64,000 nucleotides of DNA, from NCBI GenBank assembly GCA_011037195.1, contig JAAEAF010001576.1, positions 124,001 to 188,000 on the forward strand. The letters run 5' to 3'. The DNA is from Triatoma infestans. Taxonomy: Eukaryota; Arthropoda; Insecta; Hemiptera; Reduviidae. How positions within the stretch are numbered: the first letter of the stretch is position 1; each line of letters begins with the position of its first letter. Made by a program: the position numbers and the translations under genes. This document shows positions 1 to 12,238 of the stretch, piece after piece. A model generated the notes under the pieces. The model was not told the origin of the DNA. It saw nothing but the letters and a program-made list of their open reading frames with translations, and did no database searches.

Positions 1-590
1 AATATACTCTTTCCACTCCCTGGGATAAGAGCCTAGTTTCAAAAATATATTGTACAGTTCTAATAAACAACTTTTACCAGAAAGAGGCATTCTGGAGAGC
101 ATAGAATAGAGTATTTGGTCCTTTCCAGGGCTGGTGTTACTGTTTTGTTTAAGAACACAAATTAGTTCATTCATTGTGAAATGTTGTAATAGAGGGTGAA
201 CATCATCAGTTGAACTATGGGTAATTTTTAATTTGTAAAAATTTTAACAAAAGGTGGGGCCATTCTATTAAGAAATTCTATAGTCCATTCCCGTTTTGAT
301 AAGGGTCCACTACATACAGGTATGTTTTTAAGTTGTTTAATTTCTGACCAGATAACTTTGATGGGGGTGGATCTATTTAAAGTAGAGCAAAATTTTTTCC
401 ATCATTCCCATTTTGTTTTCTTATTTATTTTCGTTGCACAAGCTGTGCATTGTTTATAATTTAAAAATTTTTCAAGACATGGATGAGAATTATATTTATT
501 AAATGCCAATTTCTATCATTAATAGCATTTTTACACTCTTCGTTCCACCACGGTTTCATGTTTTTATAGAACTTATATTTGTGTCTTTAT
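1..590 (-). pseudogene. LINE ORF2 relic: endonuclease-RT linker and start of reverse transcriptase
   Basis: Reading the minus strand from about 585 downward gives KPWWNEECKNAINDRN, a box typical of the linker between endonuclease and reverse transcriptase in I/Jockey/R1-group non-LTR retrotransposons. After several stops and frame changes comes a segment resembling the RT entry block (NTSPGKDQILYSML, then YPREWKEY). The reading frame is broken many times and the window edge cuts the element, so this is a dead copy. The endonuclease domain expected between ORF1 and this linker is absent, which suggests an internal deletion. Family level is secure; exact clade is inference. Confidence 0.7.
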
Positions 591-642
591 ATTGCGGGAT
601 TGCCTTATAATTCGCTCTATTAAGAATAGACATAAAACATGT

Positions 643-1436
643 CTATCCTAAAAGCTCCTTAGGATTCGCCGTAGCGGTCCTAGCGGTTGTATCAATTCGC
701 TGTCCTAGGGGTTTATTATCTTTGTTCAACGCAATTCTTTTTCTTTTCTTTCTCTCCCTATCTTCTTTATCCCCGATATCATCTTGCCTAGCGTCTTCTT
801 CACGCTCACTGACTGGATTAGAATTATCATTAAACAATTTTGAATAATGATAGAACCTTCCATGCACCAGCAAACCATTTCTTCTCACCTTGCAAGTCTG
901 GCCCCTTTCTATACATTTAGCTCTCACATGCAGTAATTGTTTCCTCAATAATTGCATCTCCTTGTCATAATCTTCAGAAATATACATTTTACTGCCTTTC
1001 AACTTCGTAGAATTCGCCAAGATGTTTCTTTTGACAATATTGGATACGCAGGATAAAACCATAGGTCTATTTTTAACATCACGCCTTCCAAGCCTTCTTA
1101 TATAATTTAAATTATCCTTCGTTATAGGAACTGCCATTACCTTATTACACAGACCCAAAATTGTATTTTCTAAATCTTCAATATTCTCCGCTTTTAAATC
1201 TTTAATACCGTAGAAAATCAGATTATTACTCCTTCTTAATGTTTCTAACATTTTTTGGTGTGTTTACACTCTGTTTCCTTTAACTCATCATTTTGTTTTT
1301 TCAAATTATCATATTTTATTTTCTGCTCTTCCAATAAGGCAGATATATTTAAATTACTTATTTCTTCTCTAATTATTTCTTTTATATCCTTTTAAAATAA
1401 TTTCTCTAATTGACTTACTTGAATTTCATCCGACAT
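643..1436 (-). pseudogene. LINE ORF1 (RNA-binding nucleic acid chaperone type), broken
   Basis: The 202-codon open frame 1251-643 reads as a LINE ORF1 protein: an RRM-like core (NNLIFYGIKDLKAENIEDLE, then YIRRLGRRDVKNRPMVLSC), a following helix-rich block (KLKGSKMYISEDYDKEM) and a basic, charged C-terminus. Upstream, from an ATG at 1436, another frame encodes a Lys/Glu-rich coiled-coil-like stretch, as in the N-terminus of such proteins, but it contains one stop and must change frame at about 1252 to join the core. ORF1 proteins coat element RNA during retrotransposition. It lies directly upstream of the ORF2 relic on the same strand, as expected for one element. Confidence 0.7.
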
Positions 1437-4400
1437 AATGAACGATATTCTGTGAGCAGTAAATTAAAGTATTGCAGGAAAAATAAAGATGAAATACAAT
1501 AAAATCAAAAATAAACAAAAATAAAGAAATGAAAAAATTCTATGTAAATTATCTTGAACGCTGTATTGTCTCTTGCCTGAAGTACTGAAAATAATTTAAT
1601 GCAAACAGCATGCACAGCAATTTAATGCTATAACCCTGTAATTAGTATGGTGCAATGACCTTGAGATGATCCCTCCTCTTCAATTACACAGCTAACACTC
1701 ACAATGCACTTATGATTAACTTACTGTTTATTCCCCTACTCTAATTCTCAAGCATAATAAACATCACATAGAAATGTTGAATTTGGGCGTGCCCAATCTT
1801 CGTTATCTCCCCCATCTGCCAAGTGGTAACCAAAAATTACAACTTTTGACTGAAAATGTTTAACAATAAATTTCAAAATATCTTTAAAACTGCTCGATCA
1901 ATTTTTTCGAAACTTTCACAAACCCCTAGGAGTAAGGCAAACTTACACTCGGTAGATTTTCGGAAAAAAACACAAAAAAGCACGTATAAACGACGCGATG
2001 TTACTTGTACGACAGACAGACGACAACCTTCCCTGAAGAAATATAAATAAATGGCAGGTTTAAAAGCAATCTTTGGAGCGATTGTTTGGAAAATTCATTC
2101 AGTAGAATGGCACTTCCAGTTTACAGAATATGAGACCAGGTTCCCTATCTACTTAGACATTATGGTCATGTTCCCGTTTCTTTTTGCTTTGGTGACTCAA
2201 GATACAAATACCCACACAAATAGAAACCATTTTCATATCCTTGAGACATCAAACTTGTGTTCATATGACACTGTTAATATCTATTCTCAAAGTGCTAACT
2301 GACAAACTCTCTTCAAGATTGCAGGTTTTATTAAACATTCATTTCCCTTAATATTATTAAGGTGTTGGCACAGTACATTCATTATACACATTACAGAGAA
2401 GCCTAACGATTACAAAAAATCGAGTTAACTGTTTGCGAGAAAATTGAAATGTTTATTCAGTAAATGATCATCTAGATCATCAAACTTGTTTAAAAAATAG
2501 AAACATTTAATTAGCCATGAACAGATGCCAAACACTTTCTTAAAGTCAATGTTTCAATGTTTTTGCTATAGAAAAATTGAAAACCTATCCTGAATGGAAT
2601 ACACTACCTGAATGAACCTGTTGCAATATGGGCGAAACGTCGGTTTATTACAAACCACTGCCGCGGTCTTAACCCGAAAAATATTTTGCATTCAATTGGG
2701 TCTAGAATTGTTTCTGATTAAGTTATAATATAAGAAATAAGAAAATTTATAAAAATTAAGAATGAAAAGTCAGTAGATAAGAAGATCAGTCATTTAAAAA
2801 GGCTGCGCCACCTATCTGGTTGCCGTTATGGATTTTTTTATTTTAATTTACCTTATACCGCTAGACTGATCAGTTTTCGGTTGGTGGAAGTGCAACTCCA
2901 CAGTATATGTTTCTGGATTTTTCGATTTTGTTTGAAAACGGTGCCTTTTTTTAGATTCTTTTCTTTTATACCTTTTTGTTAGAACTTTTTTAAGATTCAG
3001 GGGACTGAAAAATTTATTTCTGATGGAAACTCAATTTAAAAATTGACACGATTGCAGAAAGTAAGTAGAATGAACAGAACAGTTATGACCACTGCATATA
3101 ATTAAATACTGCAAATCATATAACAATAAAGTATGAGATAATTTATACTATGTAATATGATTAATCAAAATCATTGTATTATGTTAATAAACAGACCCTA
3201 AAAGAAGAAAACGTTTAGCTAAAATGGAGGGGTTTTATCAAGCGATCTGAATTCAAGAAATACTTCCAAAAATAGAACCTTTAAGAAGAACAAGAACAAG
3301 TCCTCACAATGGGAGGAACAATGATCAGTATTCATCATTCGTTTAATGATGATTGGTTACATTTGTGGCGATCTGTTTAAGTTGGTGAATAGAAGCTTAC
3401 AGTGGTGGACTTTCTCTTCTTCTCCAATGATGACTAAATTTTGTGTCACAGTTAATTATGGTTGTGTTGTGTTTGTTAGAGTAGAGCCAATAAATCGGAA
3501 TCACACTTTAAACAGCAAATTAGCTCTCTAGCAGAAGGTAGGCCATAAAACTGGCAAAATATATTATCACCTGGCAGTAATAAACTAGATAGCACAGAAA
3601 GCAATGTACTCGGCCCGCTGGTACTAATAGGTGGCTACAAAATTTATGTGGAGATGCCTGCAACTGTATTGTGTAATTAACTAATTAGCGAGGATTATTT
3701 ACATCAACTGTGGAGACTCACTTCAATACTTCTTCTTCTTCAAAACTCAAATTTAAGTCAAATAATAACTCTAGCTTAATCAATATTAATTTAAAAAAAA
3801 AAAGGCCATTTAAATATATAGACTTTCACTTATTGCAATTTACTTATTATAATAAGTCAAAAAGTTTCTTTAAATTTGTAATTATTACTAACTGTTTAGT
3901 ATTGCTTCAATATTGTATAGATGTGGGGGGGGGGGCTAGACGACAGTATAGGACAAGGTATCCCAACGCTCCCACAACCACTGGATTCTCTCTCTCTCTT
4001 CAAAATTTATCTTCAAAATATCTATCTTCAATTTTCTCGAAAACGTTTCGGACAAAAGTTTAGATCTTTCCACATGTAATTAGTATACCAAGTTTAAAGA
4101 TACCCTCTAGAAAACTTATCGAGAAAATGGCGGAAAAAATTAAAAAATACTTCAGTGACTGGTAAATGGTTTGGAGCATGGACTAGTAACTCCGAGCCCC
4201 CCCCCCCATTCCAGTCCCGCGTGTAACTGCTAAATTTACATTTGTTTATGAAATGTTAGTTGTAAAGTACTTGCTTCCGTTCCAGTCTACGACTTCTAAT
4301 TTGGTAGCTGGATGTTAAGCCGCCTGAAAAAATAGGCGTTACTTTACTTTCAAAGATCACTTTTATTTGAAATTTTTTGCGATACAAATTGATAGTTTTT

Positions 4401-6042
4401 TGGTTCTGAGCACTGATAAGCTACAAGGTGCTAGGAGGGACCCGCGTGACCTTCGTTAAATTTTTATTACATTTGGAACCCCTTGTTCTCCTTGCTATTT
4501 TTATTTTTTCAAAAAAAAAAAAGGTACAGTTACTTTTTTAGGCGATAACTTAACAAAGTCAGTCAGATGGCAGTGGATAGATTATTTTGAATTATTGTTT
4601 CAGCTCCTCGAATTGGGATTTGAGCTCAAGGTACTAATACAAGTTTATGTGTGAAAGCGATGCGAGCCCTTTGTTAAAAGTTCCAAATCTCACCACTGAT
4701 TCTGAGAAATTTACGACATTATATTTCAAATGTGCCTGGGGATTTGTTGATATTATTAGTGCTGTCTTCTGGATTACAATGTAGTCACTTTAAATACTAC
4801 GGCCATAGCAGGTACACGATCTCTACCATCTTTATATTAATGTTACGGCAACTAAGTAAAATCAAATTTAAACAAAATATGATAATTTTATAATTAGACT
4901 AAATACAAGAGAATATCAATGATGGCACCAATTATCATTGAACTCTAAACTTAAAACGCTTTGTGTTTTCAGACTAACAAATAACCCAACATAACGGCCC
5001 GTTCGTTCATCAAATGCTAAAAAAACTAGTTCCGCCTTTCACTAAAATAAATATTAGAGGAAAAAAAAAGTTTTTGAAACCGGAAAGCCTACTTCCCTCA
5101 AATAGGATTTATGTAGAGCACAAGGGTAGTTTGGTACATAATGCACCGGAAATGAAGTTTTTTATTGCATTGGCGGAAAATCACTAGGTCACGGTGTATT
5201 AGTGATACATATCCCAGAGGGCGGTTTGACTTTCTAAGATTTAGTTTGAAACAAACAACTCACACTGCAGGTGATAGATTGAATGCTGCACATCAAAAGT
5301 GAAAAATAATGACACCTTTCCTAATTAGTTAATTTTTATTTCCACAGTAAATAGAAACGGTTCTCTCTGTGAAATTCACATTTAATGGGCGCACAAATTA
5401 GAAAACTCTAATACCAGGTACATGGTTCTTGAGAGCACCAACTGGTAAGATTATTATAACGACCAGATTTCTGCATGCTCCACGATCTACAAGCAATAGT
5501 CTGCTTGTAGATCTGTCAGGCTCCATTGCTAACAACTGGAGCAACCATGCGTTTCAATATTTTGAATTTACAGTGAATTCTTCCTGTCTCCGGTCAGCGA
5601 ATAGGCCCCTACGCTCCTGCGTATTGCATTCCATCACAGCTATCTTACCGATTGCAGAGAATATACTATATTGATTTGTAGTATAACTTTCAGTTATAAG
5701 CTTCTCCCTTCCCCCAACAATGAAATCTACTGTCAGAGATTCCAATGAAACCTTCAAATCAACCTCTCCGGAAAAATTCGACTTTTAATGATCTTTAATT
5801 ACCGAGCTTCTCCACCAAATTCGATTTTTACCAAAATCAATTCCATTTCAATCATCTTTACAATTATTTGAGCCAATGTTTAACATATTTCAGAAAGATT
5901 ATTTGAAATAATCAGAACACAGTCTGTACACAGTATTCGTAAAAGACACAGGTCATAAAAGTAATACTGACAAGATGAAAATCTCAATTCTAAAAACAAG
6001 AAAACGATTCAACATTAACAGTAGATAATAAATAGAAAAGAA
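1437..6042. other. Non-coding stretch without a recognisable gene
   Basis: No open frame here has a recognisable domain or a convincing splice context. It is AT-rich, with homopolymer runs (G-run near 3925, C-run near 4200). A Penelope-type hammerhead-like motif sits at about 2600-2645. At about 2995-3060 there is a fragment resembling the 3' end of the interspersed repeat described at 33.3-34.2 kb (a 'gggact... gatggaaactcaattt' phrase). Short ORFs of 60-117 codons (for example 3710-4063) are low-complexity and look like chance. Confidence 0.5.
2600..2645 (+). other. Degenerate Penelope-type hammerhead ribozyme-like motif
   Basis: GAAACGTC at 2634-2641 is the 3' core half found in hammerhead motifs of Penelope-like terminal repeats (GAA, then self-complementary ACGT as a minimal stem III, then C17). 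Upstream at about 2608 is CTGAATGA, one insertion away from the CUGANGA core half. Stem II between them is poorly formed, so the copy is probably inactive. No coding remnant flanks it. Confidence 0.4.
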
Positions 6043-6399
6043 CTAAAAGCAAAAAACAAAAAACAAAAAAATTTGGCCAGGATGTCGTTCATTGACCATG
6101 GTTATGTAAAATACCGAGCGAATCAAGTATAATTTGCTCGGTGTGGTCACAAGATGATCCTTGCCTATTCCGACTTGGTTAAAGAAATCGCTCGTAGTGC
6201 GGGGTATTGCGTCTCTACTTCCGAACCACAAACCCCTTACGATAAAGTGTGTCCCCGAACATTTCGCGTTATTTTTCTTGCAGGTGAGAAATGTATTTCT
6301 CATAAATATGCTTCTTCCTTCGTCGATTTTCACTCCCTGGTTGGGATCGTTCGTTTCGAATCGGATGGTTGGACCGATGATCAAGGCATCTTTGTTCAC
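6043..6399 (-). pseudogene. Probable LINE protein C-terminal tail relic
   Basis: The 118-codon minus frame begins with PTIRFETNDPNQ and later has GLWFGSRDAIPRTTSDFF. This resembles the tail found after the reverse transcriptase in many arthropod non-LTR element proteins (a PTIRFE box, a spacer, then a G-ARG-IP-FF box). A short stretch in the middle does not fit the pattern, suggesting an indel, and no RT core is visible upstream (above 6460). The plus-strand ORFs in the same interval are shadows. I recognise the tail by pattern only, without a search. Confidence 0.45.
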
Positions 6400-6744
6400 T
6401 TTAAATGCAACGATGTCGGCAAACCTGCTTCAGCCATTAGTGTCGATGCACTGAACTTCATCGAATATATTATAGTGTATATATTTAATTATTTATTTAT
6501 TGCACTAGAAAATTTACACTTTTTCTTTGGCGACGGAGAAGGAAGCGTATACACAAAAAAATTAATAATCGTTTTTACAAAAACATAAAAATACAAAAAA
6601 AAAAAAAGAAATAATAAATACAAAAAAAAAATTACAGTAAGAAAACTAAATATTAATAACATAAAATGCTTCTCAATAACTAGAAACAAAAACAAAATGG
6701 AAAAATATCGTATGATAACCTCACTTAACTTTCTCATACTCCAG

Positions 6745-7546
6745 TTTTCAAAATGGTAATTGACAAATTTTATAGTAGTGTATCAAATTTAATGAAATTC
6801 GTCGGAGTTCGTCCAAATCCGTCGAAAACTGAAAAAGCTGTTCAGTAAAAGCGCACTACCGATTTACTAATTTTCTTGAAACTCGGAGTTTTGGCCATCT
6901 ATTAATTTCTAATTAATTCTGTTTGGGTGGGAGAATTGTATAATCAACCATCATAGCACTTAAGAGAAAAACATAACCCCAACCCTTCCCCAGACGCTCC
7001 TTTAAATGACTTTACCAGGAGAAATGTTTCAAATAAAAGTTATAGCTTTTTAAATGAGTAGTTCACATTCCTAGCTTAAGAAAATCGTTAGAGCTGTTTT
7101 CGAGAAAATACCAGAAAACTTAAAAAATACATTTCAGTAAAAACGCACTTCCGGTCATCCGACTTTTGTCAAACTCGGAATAACAACAACACATTTAATT
7201 CTAATTAATATTATTCAGATGACAGAATTGTATTGTAAACTGAATAGCACTTTGAGGAAATCCTAACCCCACCTCTCCAAAACGGTGCCCTTAAATGAAT
7301 TTTCCTAGAGAAATGTTTTAAATAAAAGTTGTAGATTTTTGTATATGTAGTTGATATATGAAGTTTGAATAAAATCGTTACAGCCATTTTTGAGAAAATC
7401 GTAAAAAAGTGAAAAAAACATTTAGTAAAATGGTACTTCCGGTTGAGGAATTTTGACAGATGACCTACTGTCGAATCCCAGGGTGTTACCTAAGCGGGAT
7501 ATCAACTTTAACTTTCTACGATTTTTCGTTTTTGAGCTATGCTGTT

Positions 7547-7578
<32 letters not shown>

Positions 7579-7600
7579 AAGTTTGCCTAAAATAAGAAGA
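6745..7600 (+). repeat. Interspersed repeat of ~295-bp units, copy 1
   Basis: Two successive units share the phrases 'aaatgttt(c/t)aaataaaagtt' (about 7022 and 7311, ~289 bp apart), 'gcccttaaatgaatttt' and 'aaaatcgtt...gccatttttgagaaaat'. The copy ends in a CA microsatellite (about 7553-7577). The same order of phrases recurs near 8.6 kb, 33.3-34.2 kb and 57.3-58.3 kb. No open frame is conserved, so it looks non-coding. The classification is unknown to me. Confidence 0.7.
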
Positions 7601-7609
7601 AATTATGTT

Positions 7610-8551
7610 CTATTCAAAGGCAAATGGTAATTCGGATGATCAAGGGATACAAGACTATATCCTATGGCGCTGCTTGCGTTGTAGCTAATGTTGTTCCTAT
7701 CATCTGGAATGCACATGAAAAACTGGCTCTCTATGAAAGGCAGTACCACTTGCTTCAACACAAAAGAAATAACAAATTTGGAACACGAATTCGGGAATCG
7801 CGTACCTGCTGAGGAATGGCTTCACCCATGCCATTCCTCAGCAGGTGCCATGTATAAATATTGTATCCAATGAAAGGTGTATAATGTACGTACAGATGAA
7901 AGCAAAATGGAAGGAGATTGGAACGTGCATTTACAGTGTACGATGTAAGCGGCACTGTGGTGCATGAATAAATATTTAGATTAGACGAATTTTGCTCCAA
8001 TAATGAAGCTGAAATACTGGCGATCCTAAAAGCTTTGACATGGATAGGACAGCGTCACGAATCTCCTGAAAAACGATTTATAGTGTTGAAAGACGGATAG
8101 CCAAGTATCACTATTGAGTATAAAAAATTTAGGAATCAGGCAACCACTATTGGAGAAGATAAGACGGTTTTGTTTGAGCTTGAAACTCAATCGGACGATT
8201 GAATTGATGTGGGTGAAGTTGCATTGTGGTACCAAAGGCACCAAGTATGCAGATATTCTTGCAAAAGAGGCTGCACTAGTGCGCTCTCAATCTCTTATGA
8301 TAAGGCTCCTGTATCGCTGCTCACAGGCCAGTGCAAGCAAGCTTCTACCTCAAATGGGAAGAACACTGGAGCGGATCCACAAAAGAAAGAGAAACAAGAG
8401 AATATTTCCCTCATATTTTGGATTGCCAACAGGCTGACTACCTTCCGCTGGGTATATGGTCACACAAGCCCTAAACGGACACAGAAAAAATCGGGTTTAT
8501 CTCCACAGATTTGGACTATCAGACAGTGCACTTTGTCCCCGCGGCGATGAT
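7610..8551 (+). pseudogene. LINE relic: end of RT, RNase H domain and C-terminal zinc-knuckle region (I/R1-type)
   Basis: Several broken frames in the correct order belong to one non-LTR element. First comes RMIKGYKTISYGAACVVAN (7624-7710), the box after the RT thumb. Next is an RNase H segment: NEAEILAILKALTWI at about 8006-8050, a decayed 'IVLKDG' (from IVLTDS) near 8080, and VKLHCGTKGTKYADILAKEA at about 8214-8270. Last is GHRKNRVYLHRFGLSDSALC (about 8478-8535), the C-terminal block. At least three frame changes and two stops make it non-functional. It sits between copies of the ~295-bp repeat, which it probably split. Confidence 0.75.
7804..7846. repeat. Perfect 17-bp inverted repeat (hairpin) inside the LINE relic
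   Basis: Left arm acctgctgaggaatggc (7804-7820) and right arm gccattcctcagcaggt (7830-7846) are exact reverse complements around a 9-base loop. It lies between the RT-end and RNase H remnants. It is most easily read as a local inverted duplication created during decay. Confidence 0.8.
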
Positions 8552-8559
8552 TAGCTAAA

Positions 8560-8990
8560 AGAAGATCTTTGGAGCCGTTTTAGAGAAAATAGCAAAAAAC
8601 TGAAAAATACTTTTCAGAAAAAACGCCCTTCCGGTCATCCGATGTTCTTCAAACTCTGAATTTCAACAATATATTTAATTTTAATTAATGTTATTTAGAT
8701 GATAGAATTGTGTAATAAACTGAAATAGTACTTCAGAGGAAAACCTAACCAAAAGTGCCCTTAAATGAATTTTTCCGGAGAAATGTTTCAAATAAAAGTT
8801 GTAGCTCTCTGTATACACATACAGTGGTTGTTATAATAAGTTCAAAGAAAATCGTTGGAGCCATTTTCAAGTTAACTTAATTCTTTCTTTTTCGCTTTTG
8901 TTTTGTGCTAACGGAACATACACACCATTTTCTAGAAAACACTTTTTTGTGCTCAAGAGACATTACATGTATTTCCGGTGAAAACACAAT
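8560..8990 (+). repeat. Interspersed ~295-bp-unit repeat, partial copy with 3' end
   Basis: The copy resumes directly after the LINE relic with 'ggagccgttttagagaaaatagc'-type sequence (about 8570). It continues through 'cttccggtcatccgat', 'gcccttaaatgaatttttc' and 'aaatgtttcaaataaaagtt' (8781), and finishes with a 'cctgtttccggtgaaaac'-like terminal phrase near 8970. The block 8879-8990 has a near-identical inverted partner at 11829-11937. Confidence 0.65.
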
Positions 8991-9691
8991 CTAAAGTAAA
9001 TGTGGGAGATTGTTCACTACAGGTTAAGTTGTTGGAGCCGAATCGTCGGCTGAGTGGCCAAGAGTGTAATGATGAAGATCAGGAATCTAGAGTGGACTCT
9101 GGGTGGTTTGTATTGTATGGCCATTATCTCTTCTCAATCATTTCTAATCGTGACAACTCATTCATTATTCCCGCCGGTTATCTTCTCCCAGCCTACTGAA
9201 AGTTCTCTCTTATTTCGGTCGGCATAAAGCTAAAGGAGTGCATGTACAACACATTATTAGAATTAAAAATGAAATCAGTCGGTAAAGTAAACATGAATAG
9301 CGAAAGGCCTTGCCGAACAGTAGTTAACGATAGAAAATTGTACGGTCGGTGTAGATGTCCATTTGACCACCTACATTGGCAATCTTGACCACTAAAGGAG
9401 ACACTAGACCATATGCCCCAATTCTACTCTATGGCTTATTTTTGTCAGATCTACTAACTGTACATTCACAGTAATAAAACTGGACTAACGTTAAACCAAA
9501 TTATATTTAATTTTTCTAAAATCATATTTACAATAAATTGTATATTTAGGGTTATATTACTATTAGTGAAATATAGGAACATGTTGAAATTCAGTATGTA
9601 AATATTTTTTCTCATGATAGTGCTTCTTCATTTTATGGTATTGAACTTTCAGCAACCATCAGTATTTCTTAATAAACAGAAATCACATGTC
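8991..9691. other. Gene-free spacer
   Basis: The only ORF, 8978-9199 (73 codons), has no recognisable domain and starts inside a repeat end. Nothing else is recognisable up to the hAT target duplication. Confidence 0.4.
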
Positions 9692-9699
9692 ATCTAGAC

Positions 9700-10642
9700 C
9701 AGCGGGCGCCAAACGGTGGTCCGCCAAAGAATTGTTAACGAACGAGGATTTCTTTGGTGGCGTCAATCAAATTTCCCGTCTTCCCACTAGTTTGAAGTAA
9801 TCCGCTACTAAAACGTTATTGGCCTTTTCCGAATGTTAGTTAAACAGAAAAGCCTGTGCTGTTCCGACAAACTCAATGGAAACGGTTCAGGTAAAAGAAA
9901 AAATAGCAAAGCTAGGTCCCCAAGTTTATTTTCAAAACACAGACAAAAAACCTGTACAAAACACAAACAAGTAATAGTATACAAATTCAGCAATTATTAT
10001 TATTCGAAAGGAAAGCTTATCGAACTGACATCCGACGACACCCTCAAAATTAAATTTAATTCAGCCATAACAAGAGCTCACTTTTGGGGTATACTGTCAA
10101 AAATGAGTATCATATATTAAGCCAAAAGGCTATTAAAATATTATTGCCATTCACAAGAACATAATTGTGCGAAAAAACATTCTCGGCAGTTGCGGTAATT
10201 AAAAATAAGTTGTCGACATGAAGTTGCTGTTAGTACAATGGACCCTAGAATCGAAGAATTTTTATCTAAGAAGCAGCAACATGTTTCACACTGATTGAAT
10301 ATTGAATATTATTCCTTTTATTGTAATTATTAAGTAAACTTTAATTAATCATTATCATCATTTGGCTTTTCTTCCTCATCTTTGGTTGCCATGTTAAATA
10401 AAAATTTCATGAAAATATACAGTGTGTTCATTTGAAAACTTGCCACATTTAAAAACTTTTTAATTAGTCCAATTTTTAAAAATTGCTGAAACACGTCAAT
10501 TTTGTTTTGGAACGGGACATTTAATAACCCACTCTAATCAATTGGGGAACTTTCCCCTCCTCCAAAAAATGGGGTAGTGGTCCGCGAAATTAAATATTTT
10601 CTGCTTGGTGGTCCATGAGGATCAAAAGATTGGCGACCGCTG
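9700..10642 (+). mobile_element. hAT-superfamily DNA transposon, internally deleted
   Basis: The element is bounded by an exact 8-bp target duplication, atctagac, at 9692-9699 and 10643-10650. The imperfect terminal inverted repeats start cagcgg(g/t)cgccaa at the left and, read inward on the minus strand, at the right. Inside is the decayed C-terminus of a hAT transposase on the plus strand: LIELTSDDTLKIKF (about 10015-10060), then in other frames CEKTFSAVAVIKNKLS (about 10170-10217) and PRIEEFLSKKQQ close to a stop at about 10294. The catalytic N-terminal region is missing at 943 bp total length. A functional hAT is about three times as long, so this is a non-autonomous relic. Confidence 0.9.
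10050..10296 (+). pseudogene. hAT transposase C-terminal dimerisation region, frameshifted
   Basis: This region matches the conserved hAT C-terminal dimerisation block in order: a T-D-LK-F box with FW, then a C-E--FS-- motif (CEKTFSAVAVIK), then the terminal PRIEE--KKQ--SH. The three parts lie in different frames and are separated by at least one stop (after 'SIIY' at 10118-10120). It would normally mediate transposase multimer formation. Here it is only a fossil inside the element at 9700-10642. Confidence 0.75.
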
Positions 10643-10649
10643 ATCTAGA

Positions 10650-12082
10650 CATCCTGATGATGAACGAATCTCGGGAAAGCGAGGAGGATGTAACCAATCC
10701 AGTTTGTTAATGGTAGAACTGTTTTATCCCCAGTCTGAAAACTTGAATAATATTTACACTGTCGAGAACAACCGGAGTGATGTATCCAATAATATACGCG
10801 GCCTCATTCATCCTGAACCCTTGAATGAAACGCACTACAATAAGTCTGTGATCTGGACAGACTAAGTGAATGCTGGTACTATATAGCTTCTTCGTGAATA
10901 TTTTTGGTGCTTCTTTTTAAAACCCCATCTAATCGAAAACAGCTCCAATAATTTTCTTTAAACTTTTTATGTACACACATGCAGGTCTATCAATTTTATT
11001 GTTTTTTTTTTCAGGAAAATTCGTTTAGTGGAGTTGGGGGGGGCTTTAGGCTTTCTTCTAAGTGAGAGCGTATGTGTGCACATAATGGCTAGAAATAGAA
11101 ATAGTTATCACTTTTATTCGAAACATTTTTGAGTAAATTTATTTGAAGAAGTATCTTTGGAACGCTTTAATGATTTTCAATAATTGTATCCGTAAGTAGA
11201 CAACCTTATCTATAAATTTTGTTCATTTTAAGGCTCCAAAGTTTGAAGACAATGGTACTATTGTTTGAGCATAGCAAGCAGGAGGACGTTTCACATCTGA
11301 TTTTTTGATCGTCCCCACCCTCCAAAAAAGGGCTTCAGTTGTTTAATACCTGTCTATTATAATTCAGTGATAGAAGGATTCACCGTTATATTCACCATAA
11401 GATTATGGAATAGGGCGGCTTACCAGTCACGGCGGAAGTTGGTTAGTGTGGCACGGTGGAAATGAAGTAGATAATGAGTACCACTGACTAGCAGCGTGAA
11501 GTGTTCGACCCGTTATTCATAATACTACCCTCCAGTTTCCCTTCAAACTCCATCTCTAATCACTTCTTTCCAGGGCCTTATATGCTATTATATCTGAAAG
11601 TGAAAAGGATATCATCTTTTTCGAGAACAACATATGTCGCTCCTACTTGTTACTTGGTTCTGAAACTCTTGTCAGCAATATGCGATTCAATCACAGCACT
11701 CCACTACAACGATCAAAGAGAAAGCGAGAATGCGAAAGTTAGCTGGAGCGATTCTTTGAACTCACTGGCACATTTTTTCTTTCTTTTTTATTGCTGTAAT
11801 AGCAAATATTGCACTTGTGTCAGATTGTGTTTTCACCGGAAATACATGTAATGTCTCTTGAGCACAAAAAAGTGCTTTCTAGAAAATGGTGTGTATGTTC
11901 CGTTAGCATAAAACAAAAGCGAAAAAGAAAGAAAGTTCAAACTTGATATTTAGCGCTATTTGAGGATCTGAAAATAAGATTTAGGATACAATCGGTCAAA
12001 GTAAACCGAAAATACCACTTCTCCGAATAAATTTTTCATTTTTTTGCGATTTCCTCTAACTAGCAACAATACAACCTTTAAC
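10650..12082. other. Repeat-derived spacer
   Basis: Just outside the hAT, 10650-10690 reads CATC-CTGATGA ... GGGAAAG ... GATG, a decayed relative of the hammerhead motif at 14665-14704. Around 10930-11250 and 11275-11340 are divergent pieces of the ~295-bp-unit family. The stretch 11829-11937 is a near-identical inverted copy of 8879-8990. The ORF at 11501-11851 shows no domain and runs into that repeat. Confidence 0.45.
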
Positions 12083-12238
12083 GGGCAACTCAACAATACT
12101 CACCTGTATAATAATGAGGGCAACTCAACAATACTCACCTGTATAATAATGAGGGCAACTCAACAATACTCACCCGTATAATAATGAGGGCAACTCAACA
12201 ATACTCACCTGTACGAATAATGAGGGCAACTCAACGAT
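12083..12238 (+). repeat. 35-bp minisatellite, four units plus partial
   Basis: A unit beginning gggcaactcaacaatactca and ending in cctgtataataatga repeats four times head to tail (starts near 12083, 12118, 12153 and 12188), followed by a partial fifth. Differences are one c/t substitution and a small insertion in the fourth unit. The units abut without unique spacers, so this is not a CRISPR-like array. Confidence 0.9.

Noticed and set aside
12083..12238. CRISPR-like array
   Set aside because: Units are contiguous with no unique spacers and the DNA is eukaryotic; it is a minisatellite.
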